This document shows positions 39,621 through 51,519 of a stretch of DNA of 64,000 nt, piece after piece. Made by a program: the position numbers and the translations under genes. The notes under the pieces are model-generated. The model saw only the letters and a program-made list of their open reading frames with translations, was not told the DNA's origin and ran no database searches. Source of the DNA: Trichobilharzia regenti (lineage: Eukaryota > Platyhelminthes > Trematoda > Strigeidida > Schistosomatidae); contig OX235265.1 of NCBI GenBank assembly GCA_944472135.2, forward strand, positions 39,901,459 through 39,965,458, written 5' to 3'. Position 1 is the first letter of the stretch; the number at the start of each line of letters is the position of its first letter.

Positions 39621-39905
39621 CACAAGTGAATAAATTCACGAGGATTCAAGAACACTATCCAGAATGGTTACGAAAATGCAATGCGTGAGATAATTGAACT
39701 CCTGGTTAACACTGATCATTCCATCTCAACAGGTACCTCCTTCAAAGTGATCTTCACAGTCAAGAATAACATATCAAAGACAATACGGTTTCGTCTTCTT
39801 TGTATTCCTGAAGCTGTGGCTATTCACATAGAAAAACTGGAGCTGTGCAAACAAAAGAGAATTACTCAACCACTTCTACTATCATGGCAACAACGTTGTT
39901 GATTT
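39621..39905 (+). pseudogene. PLE C-terminal relic
   Basis: It encodes IIELLVNTDHSISTGTSFKV and RLLCIPEAVAIHIEKLELCK, the decayed counterpart of the PLE C-terminal domain (HLIEVNHKTDV, EAIAIHKLKPPSLC). It is a short 5'-truncated insertion just outside the KICS2 start. Confidence 0.7.
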
Positions 39906-40302
39906 TTGATGAATAGTTTTGTGTTTGCCTGTTTCTTGAATTGCTAATAATTCTTGTATTCATTTAGAGCTCTTACTCAATTCCGTGTTCTCTACTTACT
40001 TCTTAATGTGTATCCTGAGTACAACTCACCAAACGATCCGTATTATTACGTAACTCCTCTTTTAACAACTGTGACAACTCATCACGCTTGTTACTGCCCC
40101 AATTTCATTAACAACCAATTTTCTTGACCGATTTTGTATTACGTAACTCCAATTACCAATCTTCACCTGTTAAGTCAAAATAACCATGATCATAGATGTT
40201 TTATAAGGTTCACATCCTCACCATGGGAGGACACTAGGTTCAAAGTTGAATAGGAGTGCTGTGAGTCATAGCGCGTGGGCTTCATGACATGTTGGACTAG
40301 AG

Positions 40303-41049
40303 CTACGGAAATGCTAGATTCCAGTGGTTTATCGTCAAAGGAGTAAGGCTTGTCCAGTCAGCTGTTGGGGCGTTGAAGTCACCGACTACGAGACGTCGAC
40401 ATTTCGATGTCCAGGAACCTAGCTTCCGTATAATGAAGCCATCTGCATTGCAGTCCGGACTGCAGTTTATAGCAGTGAGGTAGATATCTTGGCCTGTGCA
40501 TTTAAGTCTGCAGCGTAGAAGTTTGCACGATTCAGTTTCGTGTGTCAGAGCTTTAATGCTACGCACGGTTAGGCATTTCTTGAGGTAGATGACTACACCA
40601 CCTCCTTTGCGGCTTTGCCAGTCCGCCGTATGTACCATGAATTTTGGCAGGTTAACTTCTTTACCAGTAACATGGGATTTGAACCATGTCTTTGTGATGA
40701 TGATTTCCGGGTTTTCACTGGCCATCATTATATCCATATCAGTCGGTTCAAAAGGCTGCAGGCATTTGTGTAGCAAACCGTTAACCCAGTTTGGTGCTAC
40801 TGAATCCTATCTACAGAGGTTTCGGGATCACCAAACTTCGACAACTCGAACAAGAACACCCTTTCCCTGACACAGACGGGTCGAGGACGTGTATTGTTTT
40901 GTCAGTGAAGCTAAACGCGTCATCAGTGTCTGAGAGGTAGTTGCTCTTCTCTTGTGGTGGAGGACATTCGCAGTCCGGGAGCTAAAATGCCTCATTGAGC
41001 ATAGCAACGGCTTCTTTAATACAGAACACAGAAGTAATGAAGCAGTCAT
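40303..41049 (-). pseudogene. CR1-clade (SR1/Perere-like) endonuclease N-terminal half
   Basis: The frame 40,303-40,776 carries the APE-type endonuclease start: NPEIIITKTWFKSHV (E-T-W motif with Glu changed to Lys), QSRKGGGVVIYLKKCLTVR, LLRCRLKCTGQDIYLTAINC and RRLVVGDFNAPTADWTSLT. The frame breaks at about 40,800; 40,828-41,049 continues upstream sequence of the same ORF. No RT follows, so this is a fragment, in the same family as the ORF1 at 62.7 kb or a close one. Confidence 0.8.
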
Positions 41050-41950
41050 TGCATAGTCAGTTTATCAGAGGTTTGCAACAGTGCTTGGACCCCGTAGGTT
41101 TGTTAAAATGCTGTGAAACAATAGCTTGTAGTCATCAGTCAGTGAGTTTTTTCTGTGACCTGGGATATGTGAATATTAACGTCAGCAGTTTCCCGTCCAA
41201 ATTTGGGCAAAGTGGGAGAGGTGGGCTGTTTTCGGTTGTAACATGGGTCAAGTGGGATAAAGTGCACCAACTAGGAAAAAGTTGGACAATCAAGTTTTTC
41301 GGGACATGGGCAAACGAGGAAAAAGTGGTCACTATAAGTTAAGTGGCATCTTAGCCACCTGTTGCCCACATCTTTGTCAACCAAAATTACTCATTTAGCC
41401 CACACTAGCCAGTTGCATTCTCTGCAGGGACTACAAGCCTTCTTTAACTGGGAATGGACAGGCATACTTTCCAAGGTAAATTGGAACCACAGGATGTAAA
41501 CATAACCGTTAGGAGCAATTTTCATATGAACCAGAGATGAAAATAAACATATGCGTTTACAGACATAAAGATACGTGTTATGTTATGAGAACACACTCCA
41601 TATGAATGAAGACTTATTTCGGCCAGAATAAGCTGATTCAAAGTTAATCTAAAGATTTTTAGAGCATACCACACTAGAAGCCAACGCTGTAACAAAGCGT
41701 GCAAAACTTACTTTTCTCAAAATTCGCGCGGTGAATGGGAACTGCTGTAACAAACAAAGCAGTGTGAAGATATAGGCTATAACCAGGTGTTTCCACGCAA
41801 TTGTATTGGTTACCGCGCTTACGGCTACAAAGGTTATAATCGCCTATTTTTGGGGAAATAGATTATATTTCACTAGTTTTAGACTTCTGTAGCCAGAAGG
41901 CAGTATTTTGCTGTATTTTGTTCGTAGTAAAGCGTAAAATTGTGTATTAT
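41050..41950. other. Region without recognised gene
   Basis: An odd GGG-AAA-rich patch covers about 41,200-41,340 (GTGGGCTGTTTTCGG, AAGTTGGACAATC). It is open on both strands but has no motif. Nothing else is supported. Confidence 0.4.
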
Positions 41951-42072
41951 TGTAGCGGTAAATAATTCCCCAAAATTATTGACCACAGCAATCACTCATT
42001 GGATGCTGACCACCACTGTTTAAGTCGACTTGTTTAGCTGAAGGCTTCCGGTCAAGCATCCTCGCCATTTGG
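41951..42072 (+). mobile_element. Fragment of a gypsy B LTR (first 122 bp)
   Basis: It begins TGTAGCGGTAAATAATTCCC and follows the LTR at 47,711 almost base for base, with one change (CATCCTCGCC), then stops at GCCATTTGG, where the intact LTR continues TACCTCG. Confidence 0.9.
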
Positions 42073-43993
42073 GGCAGCTTGTAGACGGACGTAGGTCATT
42101 TGATCAGCTGATGGATATTGGCGTTATTTATTAGATAAACGTCAAGGTTAGGTCATTTTTCGTTGTTTTTCACACTTTTTACCTATATTCCTGCTAAAAG
42201 TTGATGAAATGCGGCTTATTTAGCAGAAAGAGCATATGGTGGTGTCCTTATCCGGACGTAGGTCACAGGCAGTTTACAATTTGCAGAAAATACATAATTT
42301 TTCCGTTCAGAAAATGTCTAATTACTTGAAGACACATGTTATAACGACTTTTTGTGAATTTATTTTGCAGTTCAATGGATTACACATGGACATGATGAGG
42401 TGGGATAGCTCGTTCTGGTAATTATTTCACTTACTTTGTTGTGTACTACTTTGCCTAAATGCTGACAAGGCTCCTCCACATGTATTTCTTTAATAAAAAT
42501 CTGCAGAAATACTTAAAAATTATATATGCATAGTATTTCCTTATTTGATGGCATGAAGTTGATGTTAGCAGGCAGATGGAATATCAACTTTGCATTATTG
42601 AAAAATGTTGACTAACATAATTATATACAGTTCAAATCATTATTTTGTCATTTCAAACATATTTCATGGTTAATTATTGTGTTTACACTGATAACAATGT
42701 CTACATCTGTATAATTCTTATGTTCTTTTTCAGATAATATCTACTTTCGGGAATTTCATGGATTTGGGTGATAAAGAAAAAGAAACCTGCACTGTTGTCG
42801 ATTTTGTATTACATGTTAATTCATTAATAAATGTATTCCTCGTTATTCGTTTGTTTATTCTACTTGATAAGACTGAATATTAGCCCTTGCGTAATCTGTG
42901 AGGTGTAGAGTATGTGAGGCTATCTTTGAAATACTATGTAGGAGCAGATATTCGGAGAAGCCTATTGGTTAAAGATTATGTTGTAGTCAAATAAAGTAAA
43001 TATGTCTGAAGTGTAGAGGAGGTATTGCGATTATAAAGCGTTTCGAGTTATCTATCGTCTTAGCAGAATACATATACTGATTCGCGATTCATAGTCACAA
43101 AGTGAGATTAAATCTACCTGAGATAGTGTGCTTGTGATTTCTGCATGCCGCAGTATACCATAAGGAGAGACTATACCTTTGCTGTTAGATGTATGACTCA
43201 GTGCAACTACGGTTATCGTAATAATTAAAAACAGAATGCCTAGGGTTCTCAGCCAAAGAACACGATACGTTGCTATCTGCTCATATAATCACGTAAACAA
43301 AAGTTTTCCAGACGCCGCATTTACTCCTAACAGTTTACCCTCAACTTCTAACCTAGCACGTGCTACTTATGTTACTGGAACACAATCGCATTACAACAGA
43401 AGCAAGACAGATTCATTGAATTGTTTATTAAACAAAAATTAGATTTCAAATGTACAGATAATTCAGACGAATAGTCCTCTGTTACCGTCAGTAAGTTCCA
43501 TCTGCGTACACGGTACATATATGTTTTTCCATAAGTCTGAAAAGGTTTAAGAAAAGCATAATTAACTTGGGTATTACATGTATGATCTGAATAAAAAAAT
43601 TTTCCTGATAAGCATTTACAAGTGATCACTTTACAAACAATATATATATATATATAAGTAGCCCAATAGCTTTCACTAAACTTAAGGGACTTCGCAACTT
43701 ATCGTTTGTCGATATCCAGTAGGTCCATCGAAGCATCATGAAATGATAAAATTATTTAACGACAAGTTATGCAGTAGTTTCCAAAGCTTGTACAAATATT
43801 TTAGCAAAAATGATAACAACTTTATGACAAATAATAGGTCTTGACAGCAATTATAATAACGTTCATGTTCATAGTGACTATAAAAACAGTGACAGATATT
43901 ATTATCGCAACGAACTCACCATTAACTTAGATAGACATCTACTAATACTACAATCATATCAAATAAATGTATCACTTAATCTTAAGAAGCATG
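42073..43993. other. AT-rich region without recognised gene
   Basis: Short open frames only, such as 43,236-43,442, with no motif. A small (TA)n tract lies near 43,640. It separates the KICS2 side from the BEL-like element. Confidence 0.45.
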
Positions 43994-44390
43994 TGTCAAC
44001 GGAGTTGAAGATTGAACGATCAATTCTTGGTTGTTTGCTCAAAATCAACTTCCCCAATTTTCGCGGAGGCATCAATACGACAGTCATCGTCTCATCGGTC
44101 GCTGTTCAGAAAGAAGAGTAAAACATCGTCAGAAGTAATATCATGATTTATTATTGTAATATTTGTTCACAGACCTTAGTTCAGTTATAATATTTATATG
44201 TTGGTGTAACAATAAAGAAATCTCAAGCGGCAGATCGGTGTTTTGGTTTTTTCGTCCGTTATAACTAAGCGTTTCTGAAAACTTCAAGGAACAGCGTGGG
44301 CCCGAGCGTAGCGAGAGCTGGGCATTAACGGTTTATGAGACGTGATTGACAGTTTTCTGACGATGGAAACAGATCTGGCGGATTCAAACA
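43994..44390 (+). repeat. 5' LTR of the BEL-related element
   Basis: It starts TGTCAACGGAGTTGAAGATT. The inverted copy at 60,950-61,367 starts TGTCAATGTAGTTGAAGATT and matches throughout with scattered differences, including past CCCAGCTCTTG and the ACGGTTTATGAGACGTG stretch, which sets the LTR length near 400 bp. AATAAAG at about 44,211 may be the poly(A) signal. Confidence 0.72.
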
Positions 44391-44496
44391 GTTGGTGACT
44401 GTTTGGATAGTCACCGTACATGTTTCCTGGTGCCGGTCTAGTCCTCTTTGAACAAGCAATATCTGGAACTTTTTTGGAATTGGATCAAGTTCAACA

Positions 44497-46439
44497 ATGC
44501 CTGGGTCAAAGAAGGGACAGAGTGTCTTGGATGCAAACAGGAAAGTAAGTCATGGTGACTTGTCTGTTAATTGTAACGATGTGTCTGATGTTAAGTATGA
44601 CATGGTTGATGTTACTGTTTCGCCGTTCAGGGATAATAGGAACATCAAACTCCCTAAATTAGAACCACGTTGTTTCGATGGAAACCCGGCTGATTATTTA
44701 CAATTTGTAAAGGAGTTTGAGATCATGTTGAGTGGTTTATTATTAAATGATGAATTAAAGTTAATGTATTTGATGAGATATTGCACTGGAGATGCTGCAA
44801 GAGCTATACAGTGTTGTAAGTTTATGAAGCTAAAAGAGGGCTACGATGAGGCTATGAGCACACTACGTCAAAGGTTTGGAAGACCTTCGATGGTTGCAGG
44901 GAAGTTATTCGAGGCTGTTAAGAGTAATGGTGGTCAATTACAGGATGACTCCCAGGCACTCACTGAGTTTTTAGATAATTTGCTAATTTAAAGAACGGAA
45001 TGATTTCGGTGAATCGCATGAGTGACCTCAACTCGAGTTTTATACTAGAAGTAATAGCAAGACGCCTACCTACTAGACTGCAAAGGAAGTGGGTGAAGAT
45101 GAGCTCCCGTATGGAGGATGAGGGTATCGAGCCAAAGTTTGATGATATCCTGAAACTGGTAAAAGATAGCGTCAATCAATCTATGAGCAAGTTCGCCAGT
45201 CTATTACATCTCACCCCTAGAATAGAGCAGTCTGAGATCAAAATGCAATCATTGATGACGAGTAGGCCTCAGAGAGGTGGATATCGAGAAGGCTCCATGA
45301 TGTCTAGTAATGCATATAGACCTAGTGAGTGCAACAGGTTTCGTAGTACATCCTCAACAGATAAGTTACAAGATGCAAGACAAACACGGTTGTGTTTCAC
45401 ACGTTTGCAAGAAGTGCGTACAAAGGTGAACTGTGAACCAGTGAGCAAGTTCAGTGATAAGCTAAATGTAAACTCCAGGCATGACTCCGAATTGTGTGAC
45501 GATAACGGTGCGGTCAGGAAGTCTGTAGTTGCAACTGGTAAGCCATTGTTGAATAGAGTGTCACAGAATAGAGTTACTGCTTCAGAGTGGAGTTCTGACT
45601 CCACAAGTTTACAAAGTATAACTAGTCAGAGTGAAGTTATAAAACCTTTTAGGATTTGCGAGGAGGAACCAAAATTGTCTACTTCTGTTATTAAAGATTT
45701 TGATAATGATGAGGTCGACCAGATAGATGATGGTAAATTGAATATTTGTGATAATGACCATGATAATGCAGATTTGTCTTTGGTTGATCATGATGAAGTG
45801 GAGGGAATGCCTACTACCGCTAAGTTAAATAAACGTTCTGTAGAACTTGAACGTGAAGTAGAAATAGATGCAGTTGCAGAAGGCATGCATACTTGTGAGA
45901 CCTTCAGTGTGATTGATCAGCATTTAGCCCACCTATCATCGGATGCTAGTGCTAAACCTGAGCTGATAGTAAAAGACAGCAGTGGTGGTGGTCTTGCAGG
46001 TAGACAAATTTCTGAAAGTCGAGCAACAACAGCTTTTGATCCACTGCTAACTTCATCAACTGATATCAATCAGTCGTCGTTGGTGCTGTCATCCACAATG
46101 AAACAGTCGCCCATCAACTCAAGTATCTTGTGCAATGACTATGCTAGTATCAGTTCGTTTGAAAGGACGAATATCAATGGTCAGTTTAGTGAGAAGAAGC
46201 CAAGTGTAAACGAGAGAGTAATTGTTAAATTGACTTGCATGAATAAAGGCATTTCTAGTTTCAAGCTACTAATTGAATGCTATTATCTTTGGTGTAAATT
46301 ACTCTGTTTCTACACTTGGTTGATGAGATATGTCGTGTGTTTGTTCGTCATCTATATTCTACGATACAATGACATGAGCGTGTTGCCATTCAGATTTGAG
46401 GATATAGCTCATAGAAGGAAGTTAGCAAATGAACTCTGA
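44497..46439 (+). pseudogene. BEL/Pao Gag with an unusual hydrophobic C-terminal tail
   Basis: The first frame (44,497-44,991) has KLPKLEPRCFDGNPADYLQF, LMYLMRYCTGDAARAI and LRQRFGRPSMV, the DUF1759-type Gag of Pao/BEL elements. A one-base frameshift at about 44,990 leads to the second frame (45,000-46,439) with MSDLNSSFILEVIARRLPT and LQRKWV. The knuckle zone (LCFTRLQEVRTKVNC) has lost the CCHC pattern. A long Ser/Asp-rich stretch follows. The end, near residue 415 of the second frame, is a hydrophobic segment (LCFYTWLMRYVVCLFVIYIL) that looks membrane-spanning, before RFEDIAHRRKLANEL. Possibly a gag joined by deletion to an envelope-like tail. Confidence 0.72.
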
Positions 46440-46440
46440 G

Positions 46441-47004
46441 ACGATTTTCCAACCTAGGGCGTCAACCTGAGAATGGTTGTAGGCGTACTGCTGTAAGTCC
46501 TACAATTCTTCAAAGGGTAGCGCATCAATGAGCAGTCCAATGTGCTTGGTGTGTGATTTTGTACATATGTTCATATTGTATATACTGAATTGATATCATC
46601 TGTCATCTAGCTGTTGGTAATTCTGTTTGTGTCCGGACGACTTCCACTTGGATCATCAACCTGAGAAGGAATGTAGGCGTACTGGTGTAAGTCCTACAGT
46701 TCTTCAAGGGTAGTTGGTCATGCCGGAATCCACAACATTTGATGTAGTGATTGTACATGTTTGTGTTAAATAATTGTGTGAGTTCCAATTGATGTAATTG
46801 TTGGTTAATCTTGTTTGTGTCCGGACATTCCACAACTTACAATCGTCAACCTGTGAAGGGTTGTAGGCGTACTGGTGTAAGTCCTTCAATTCTTCGAAGG
46901 AATTTTCATCGAGACACGATCTGCGAGTTTGTGTGTACTGTTTGTATATATGTGTGGTGTGTCATATCAATTGGTGTTTTTGGATTCATTGTGTGTACTC
47001 GTTG
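46441..47004 (+). repeat. Three tandem ~190-bp units in the BEL-related element
   Basis: Units at about 46,441-46,637, 46,638-46,825 and 46,826-47,004. Each starts with a box read as TCAACCTGAGAAGG, then TGTAGGCGTACTGGTGTAAG and TCCTACA-TTCTTCAA-GG. The first two also end with TGTTTGTGTCCGG. The units are diverged (about 70-80% by eye). The inverted copy at 62.1 kb keeps only the third unit. Confidence 0.8.
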
Positions 47005-47594
47005 TTTTCATACCTTGTTTTTATTGCATAATTTTGTTAAAATTTTCGTCGTGATTACTTCTGAAGTTGTGTCCACTCTTCTACATCCATGAATGAATTG
47101 ATTGATATTAAGGACAGCAGATGGGGCGTATAAGCCGGGGAGGCTAGGCTATTGCTGAGAATGAAATGCACACGGAGATAATTGTTAGCTGCGGTCCGAC
47201 ACGCCGGGGAGAAAGAGTGTAAACGACTTAGGCTCACATGCGTCACCGCTACTAGAATTGAGGCAGAATGAGTGACAAGCGATTGCAGTGGTAATTGGTA
47301 GTGAGTAGATAAGAGGATGTGCGTAGAGTATCATGAGTTGGTGCTATGGTCACGTTGCATTCTGCAAGAGTCATTCTAGCAAGTGACGATTGTGTTGCAA
47401 GATGTCAAGAGGGTGTCTTTAACTGGAAGGCGCAGGTCATCATTGATGTGTGAGATTGTGCTGTGGGTATGACTGTGGTGTGTTGGCTTTTCTGTTTGTT
47501 TTCCATTTCAGCTCTGTCCGTGTGACCCAGGTTCTCGCAATGGCATCCAAGTCAGCGTGTATTGGTCGTGATAGAAAAAAGGGATGGATCCATT
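47005..47594 (+). other. 3' non-coding region of the BEL-related element
   Basis: It matches 61,371-61,990 in reverse complement for about 590 bp (landmarks ATGAATGAATTGATTGATAT and GCGTGTATTGGTCGTGATAG). No coding motif. Confidence 0.75.
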
Positions 47595-47596
47595 AT

Positions 47597-47710
47597 TAAT
47601 AGTAGTTTAATATGTCATAAACGGGTGTTTATATGGAATGCATGCCACTTCTACAGGCACAGTAAGTAATGTTATAAACTGCAATCGTGAAGTATCCTAA
47701 ATGAGTACTA
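47597..47710 (-). repeat. Repeat F, outer left copy (partial)
   Basis: TGTCATAAACGGGTGTTTAT to AAATGAGTACTA; it abuts the gypsy B LTR directly. Other copies are at 53,041-53,305, 53,306-53,640 (inverse) and 58,967-59,279. No coding capacity; class unknown. Confidence 0.8.
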
Positions 47711-48010
47711 TGTAGCGGTAAATAATTCCCCAAAATTATTGACCACAGCAATCACTCATTGGATGCTGACCACCACTGTTTAAGTCGACTTGTTTAGCTG
47801 AAGGCTTCCGGTCAAGCATCCCCGCCATTTGGTACCTCGTCGTGTCACGTGCACGATCACTAGCTAGCTAAGCGTTCGTCTAACGGCTTGTTTTGGCTCC
47901 TAAATATATCGCTTGGTTTGGACGATCAATTATTGGCTTTTGCTTTGTCTTTGGTACGCGAGAATAAATTAATTAGAAGTTGTTGAACGAGATATCCGTC
48001 AACCTCTAAA
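47711..48010 (+). repeat. 5' LTR, gypsy B left arm
   Basis: 300 bp. TATATATCG- and AATAAA-type motifs (GAGAATAAATTAATT near the 3' end) suggest promoter and poly(A) functions. Confidence 0.92.
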
Positions 48011-48078
48011 CTGGTGAGCCCAACCGCGAACTTTATCCACGAAAAATCCGCAGATAACCCCGGTGAGTTCGTTCCATT

Positions 48079-48951
48079 TTGTATTTGTTCTTGTACCATA
48101 TATTATTCGACATAATTTTCGTCATGAGTGATCTTAGTCCCAAGGTCATCCGTATCCGCTCAACTCCTAAAACCATTCAGCTCGTACCATACTGGCCAGA
48201 TAATGCTGAAACGTGGTTTCTGCTAGCTGAAGCAGATTTTTGTGAGCATGGGATAACCGATCAACGTTCACAGTTACTTGCAGTTATTCACGCCCTACCG
48301 CGGGAATTCAGCAAGTACGTAACATCACAGATGTTGAGTCCCGAGGTAAGTAACTCGTACGAGTTGCTCAAAGCATCCCTCCTCAGGAGAAACGTTCTCA
48401 CGGACCGACAACGTCTAGATGAATTATTTCGTAACATCGAGTTAGGAGATCAGTCAGCCGTGAGCATGCTGACAAGAATGAAAGAAATCGTCGGCCAAAG
48501 TCAGTTCGACGAAGGACTATTTAGAGAACTCTTCTTAACCAAGTTGCCACAGTCTGTACAGACCGTACTTGTGACACTTCAGGGTACTGTAATAGAGGAC
48601 TTAGCTATTACTGCAGATAGGATTCTAGAAATAACCAAACGGTCTGTCCCCGAAATATGCTCGATGACTAAGCAGACTTCGAGTAAGGATCCTGCAATGA
48701 TAGAGTTATGCAACTCCATCCAGCAGATGTTTAGGTCAAACATGCATTCTAACTCCTCCGACCGTCGTCCTAAATCTCCTCAACGCAGGAACTCGCGTGG
48801 TCGATCTAAGTCCAAACCACGTTCACTGAAAAACCCTGACTGGTGCTGGTACCACAACACCTATGGCCAAGAAGCGAAGTGTTGCCGTAAGCCTTGTAAC
48901 TTCGGAAATGTCTCAAAGTCTGCGGGAAACTATCCCGCCGGCACGCGTTAG
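48079..48951 (+). CDS. Gypsy B Gag, CsRn1-type (C-H-C-C finger)
   Basis: The likely start is the Met at 48,124 (MSDLSPKVI); the 15 residues before it are not typical. It contains [50 protein letters not shown] and [15 protein letters not shown], the core fold of this clade. Near the end the motif [18 protein letters not shown] is the C-X2-H-X9-C-X3-C finger that replaces CCHC in CsRn1-like elements of flukes. The frame is intact; pol starts in the -1 frame before this stop. Confidence 0.9.
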   Translation: MYLFLYHILFDIIFVMSDLSPKVIRIRSTPKTIQLVPYWPDNAETWFLLAEADFCEHGITDQRSQLLAVIHALPREFSKYVTSQMLSPEVSNSYELLKASLLRRNVLTDRQRLDELFRNIELGDQSAVSMLTRMKEIVGQSQFDEGLFRELFLTKLPQSVQTVLVTLQGTVIEDLAITADRILEITKRSVPEICSMTKQTSSKDPAMIELCNSIQQMFRSNMHSNSSDRRPKSPQRRNSRGRSKSKPRSLKNPDWCWYHNTYGQEAKCCRKPCNFGNVSKSAGNYPAGTR

Positions 48952-48998
48952 CGGCAACCGTCGCCGGTGGCACTAGCCGCCTACTTTACATCCATGAT

Positions 48999-49928
48999 GT
49001 GATAAGCCAGACTCGATACTTAGTCGACACAGGCGCCGAAGTCAGCGTCCTTCCTGCTACAGCAGCAGATCGACAGAAGGAACCTACCTTCAACTTACAG
49101 GCTGCAAATGGAAAACCAATCGCAACCTTTGGTAGGAAATACGTCTATCTGAACGTAGGTTTACGCAAACCTATTCGGTGGATTTTCCTTCTCGCTGACG
49201 TTACAATGCCCATCATTGGCACGGACCTACTTAATCATCATGATTTACTCGTAGACGTCCGCCGAAAACGACTGATTGACAATACTACTAGTCTGTCTAT
49301 CAAAGGCATCAGCTACATAGGCCCTAGCTTGTCACCCGTTAAGATAAAGGCAATCCTTGATCCAACTTTTCAACCTATTGTTGACAAGTATCCGGAACTT
49401 AATTGCCCGTCGAACGACCTACCGTGCATAACCAGCAATGTTATGCACCACATCATTACCACAGGACAACCTGTGACATCTAAAGCACGACGATTAGCTC
49501 CTGACAAACTGAGAATCGCCAGGAATGAATTTGACCATATGCTTACCCTTGGCATCATTCGACCTTCGAATAGCCCATGGGCATCCCCACTTCATATGGT
49601 TCCGAAAAAGGATAGCAACGATTGGCGACCCACCGGTGATTACCGGCGAGTGAATGCCAAAACAACCCCTGATTGCTACCCGTTGCCTCATATACACGAC
49701 TTGACGGCAACCTTATCCGGCGCGACTATATTCTCCAAAATCGACTTGGTTAAAGCGTATAACCAAATCCCGATGGCAACAGAAGATATCCCGAAAACGG
49801 CTATCATTACGCCTTTCGGACTTTTTGAATTTCTACGTATGCCATTCGGTCTCGGAATGCAGCCCAAACATTCCAACGCTTCATTGACGAAGTATTTCGC
49901 GGTCTCGACTTTGTATACGCATACTTAG
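48999..49928 (+). pseudogene. Gypsy B Pol part 1: protease and RT start
   Basis: The open frame extends a little upstream of the Met, overlapping the gag end. Protease [14 protein letters not shown] and [18 protein letters not shown] entry [47 protein letters not shown] and [10 protein letters not shown]. The frame fails right after MPFGL, at about 49,852, where one base appears to be missing; coding similarity goes on in another frame with the catalytic YLDD near 49,925. Confidence 0.9.
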
Positions 49929-49929
49929 A

Positions 49930-51496
49930 CGACTGCCTCATTGCCAGTCCAGACAAGGAAACTCACCTTAGGCACTTGGACTTGGCATTTGACAGGTTAC
50001 GCCAACATGGTGTTACCATTAATATTCAAAAATGTCAAATCGGTGTTGACTCACTCGACTTTCTGGGTCACACTATTGACTGCAAGGGCATTCGCCCACT
50101 GGCTACTAAGGTCGAGGCTATACTGAACTTTCCAGAGCCACAGACGGTGAAAAGTCTCCGCACTTTTAACGGCTTAGTAAGTTATTATCGACGCTTTATT
50201 CCCAACTGTGCCTCTTTGATTCAGCCATTGACAGACCTCCTTCGAGGGAATAACAAGTCCATAGAACTTGACGCGTCTGCTCGAAATGCTTTTACCCAGA
50301 TTAAAAAAGCTATTGCGAATGCCACACTTCTGATGTATCAGGATCCAACGGCACCGTTAAGTATCTCGGTTGATGCATCAAACACTGCAATCGGCGCAGT
50401 TCTACAACAGCTAGTTGACAATGAGTGGCAACCACTCGCCTTTTTCTCCAGGCGCCTTCAATTAGCTGAAACGAAGTACAGCACATTCGGCAGAGAACTT
50501 CTGGCTATGTACTGTGCTATACGACATTTTAGACATTCGGTAGAGGGTCGTGAATTCATAATTTTTACGGATCACAAACCTCTGACGTACTCTCTGAACT
50601 CACCTTCAGATAAGTATTCACCCAGGGAATCACGACAACTGGATTACGTCTCACAGTTTACATCAGATATTCGCCATGTATCCGGAGTAAACAACACTGT
50701 GGCAGATGCCTTGTCGCGCGTTTGTTCTTTCACCCAAATCGACGGCATAGACCTTGTAAAACTGGCTCGTCTTCAAAAAGAAGACACCGAGCTTCAACAT
50801 GAGTTGTCGAAAACAACTCTACAATTAGCTGAGAAACCCTTAGGTATGGGAAGAGATACTATTCTATGTGACATTTCCACGAGTACTCCTCGCCCCATCG
50901 TGCCTAAAAGTTATCGCCGTAACGTCTTCAATACGTTGCATGGCTTATCTCACCCAGGTATTCGAACTACTGTCAAGCTCGTAACTAGTCGGTTTTGTTG
51001 GCCTGGCATTAATAAAGAAGTAAGGGAATGGGCACACACGTGCTTAGCTTGTCAAAAGTGCAAGGTGATAAGACACACCAAAAGCCCACTTGGCACCTTT
51101 CTTCTCCCTGACGCTCGTTTCGAACACGTCCATATAGATTTGGTTGGTCCCCTTCCTGAATCACATGGATATACTTATATTTTAACTTGCATAGATCGCT
51201 TCACACGATGGCCGGAAGCAGTACCCATCAAGGATGTATCTGCTGAAACAGTCGCACGCGTCTTCGTAGAAAGATGGATTGCTAACTTTGGATGCCCATC
51301 TTCCATAACAACTGATCGCGGGCGGCAATTCGAAAGTGGCTTATTCTTTGCCCTGACTAAAATCATAGGTTGCATGCGATTTCGAACAACAGCCTACCAT
51401 CCTCAAGCTAATGGTATGGTAGAACGTCTACACAGACAGCTGAAAGCTGGTCTGTCAGCTGCAAACACCACCCATTGGACTGAATCCCTCCGTTAG
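49930..51496 (+). pseudogene. Gypsy B Pol part 2: rest of RT, RNase H, integrase
   Basis: After YLDDCLIAS come [20 protein letters not shown] (RT thumb), RNase H ([54 protein letters not shown]) and integrase. The integrase has an HHCC finger ([16 protein letters not shown]), DDE core [23 protein letters not shown] and [20 protein letters not shown]. The frame stops at 51,496 because of a second one-base shift. Confidence 0.9.
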
Positions 51497-51519
51497 TTCT
51501 CCTAGGGATACGAAACGCC

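Larger units (their letters stand above)
43994..47594 (+). mobile_element. BEL/Pao-related non-autonomous LTR element lacking pol and 3' LTR
   Basis: The order is 5' LTR (43,994-44,390), a primer-site-like TGGTGACTGTTTGG, a gag-type ORF (44,497-46,439 with one frameshift), three ~190-bp tandem units, and a 3' non-coding segment that ends at 47,594. That is about 25 bp before the place where the inverted copy at 61.4 kb enters its LTR. Protease, RT, RNase H and integrase are all missing. Palindrome 2 begins where the 3' LTR should be. Confidence 0.78.

Noticed and set aside
46441..47004. CRISPR-like or satellite array
   Set aside because: Only three long diverged units inside a retroelement; no short identical repeats with spacers.
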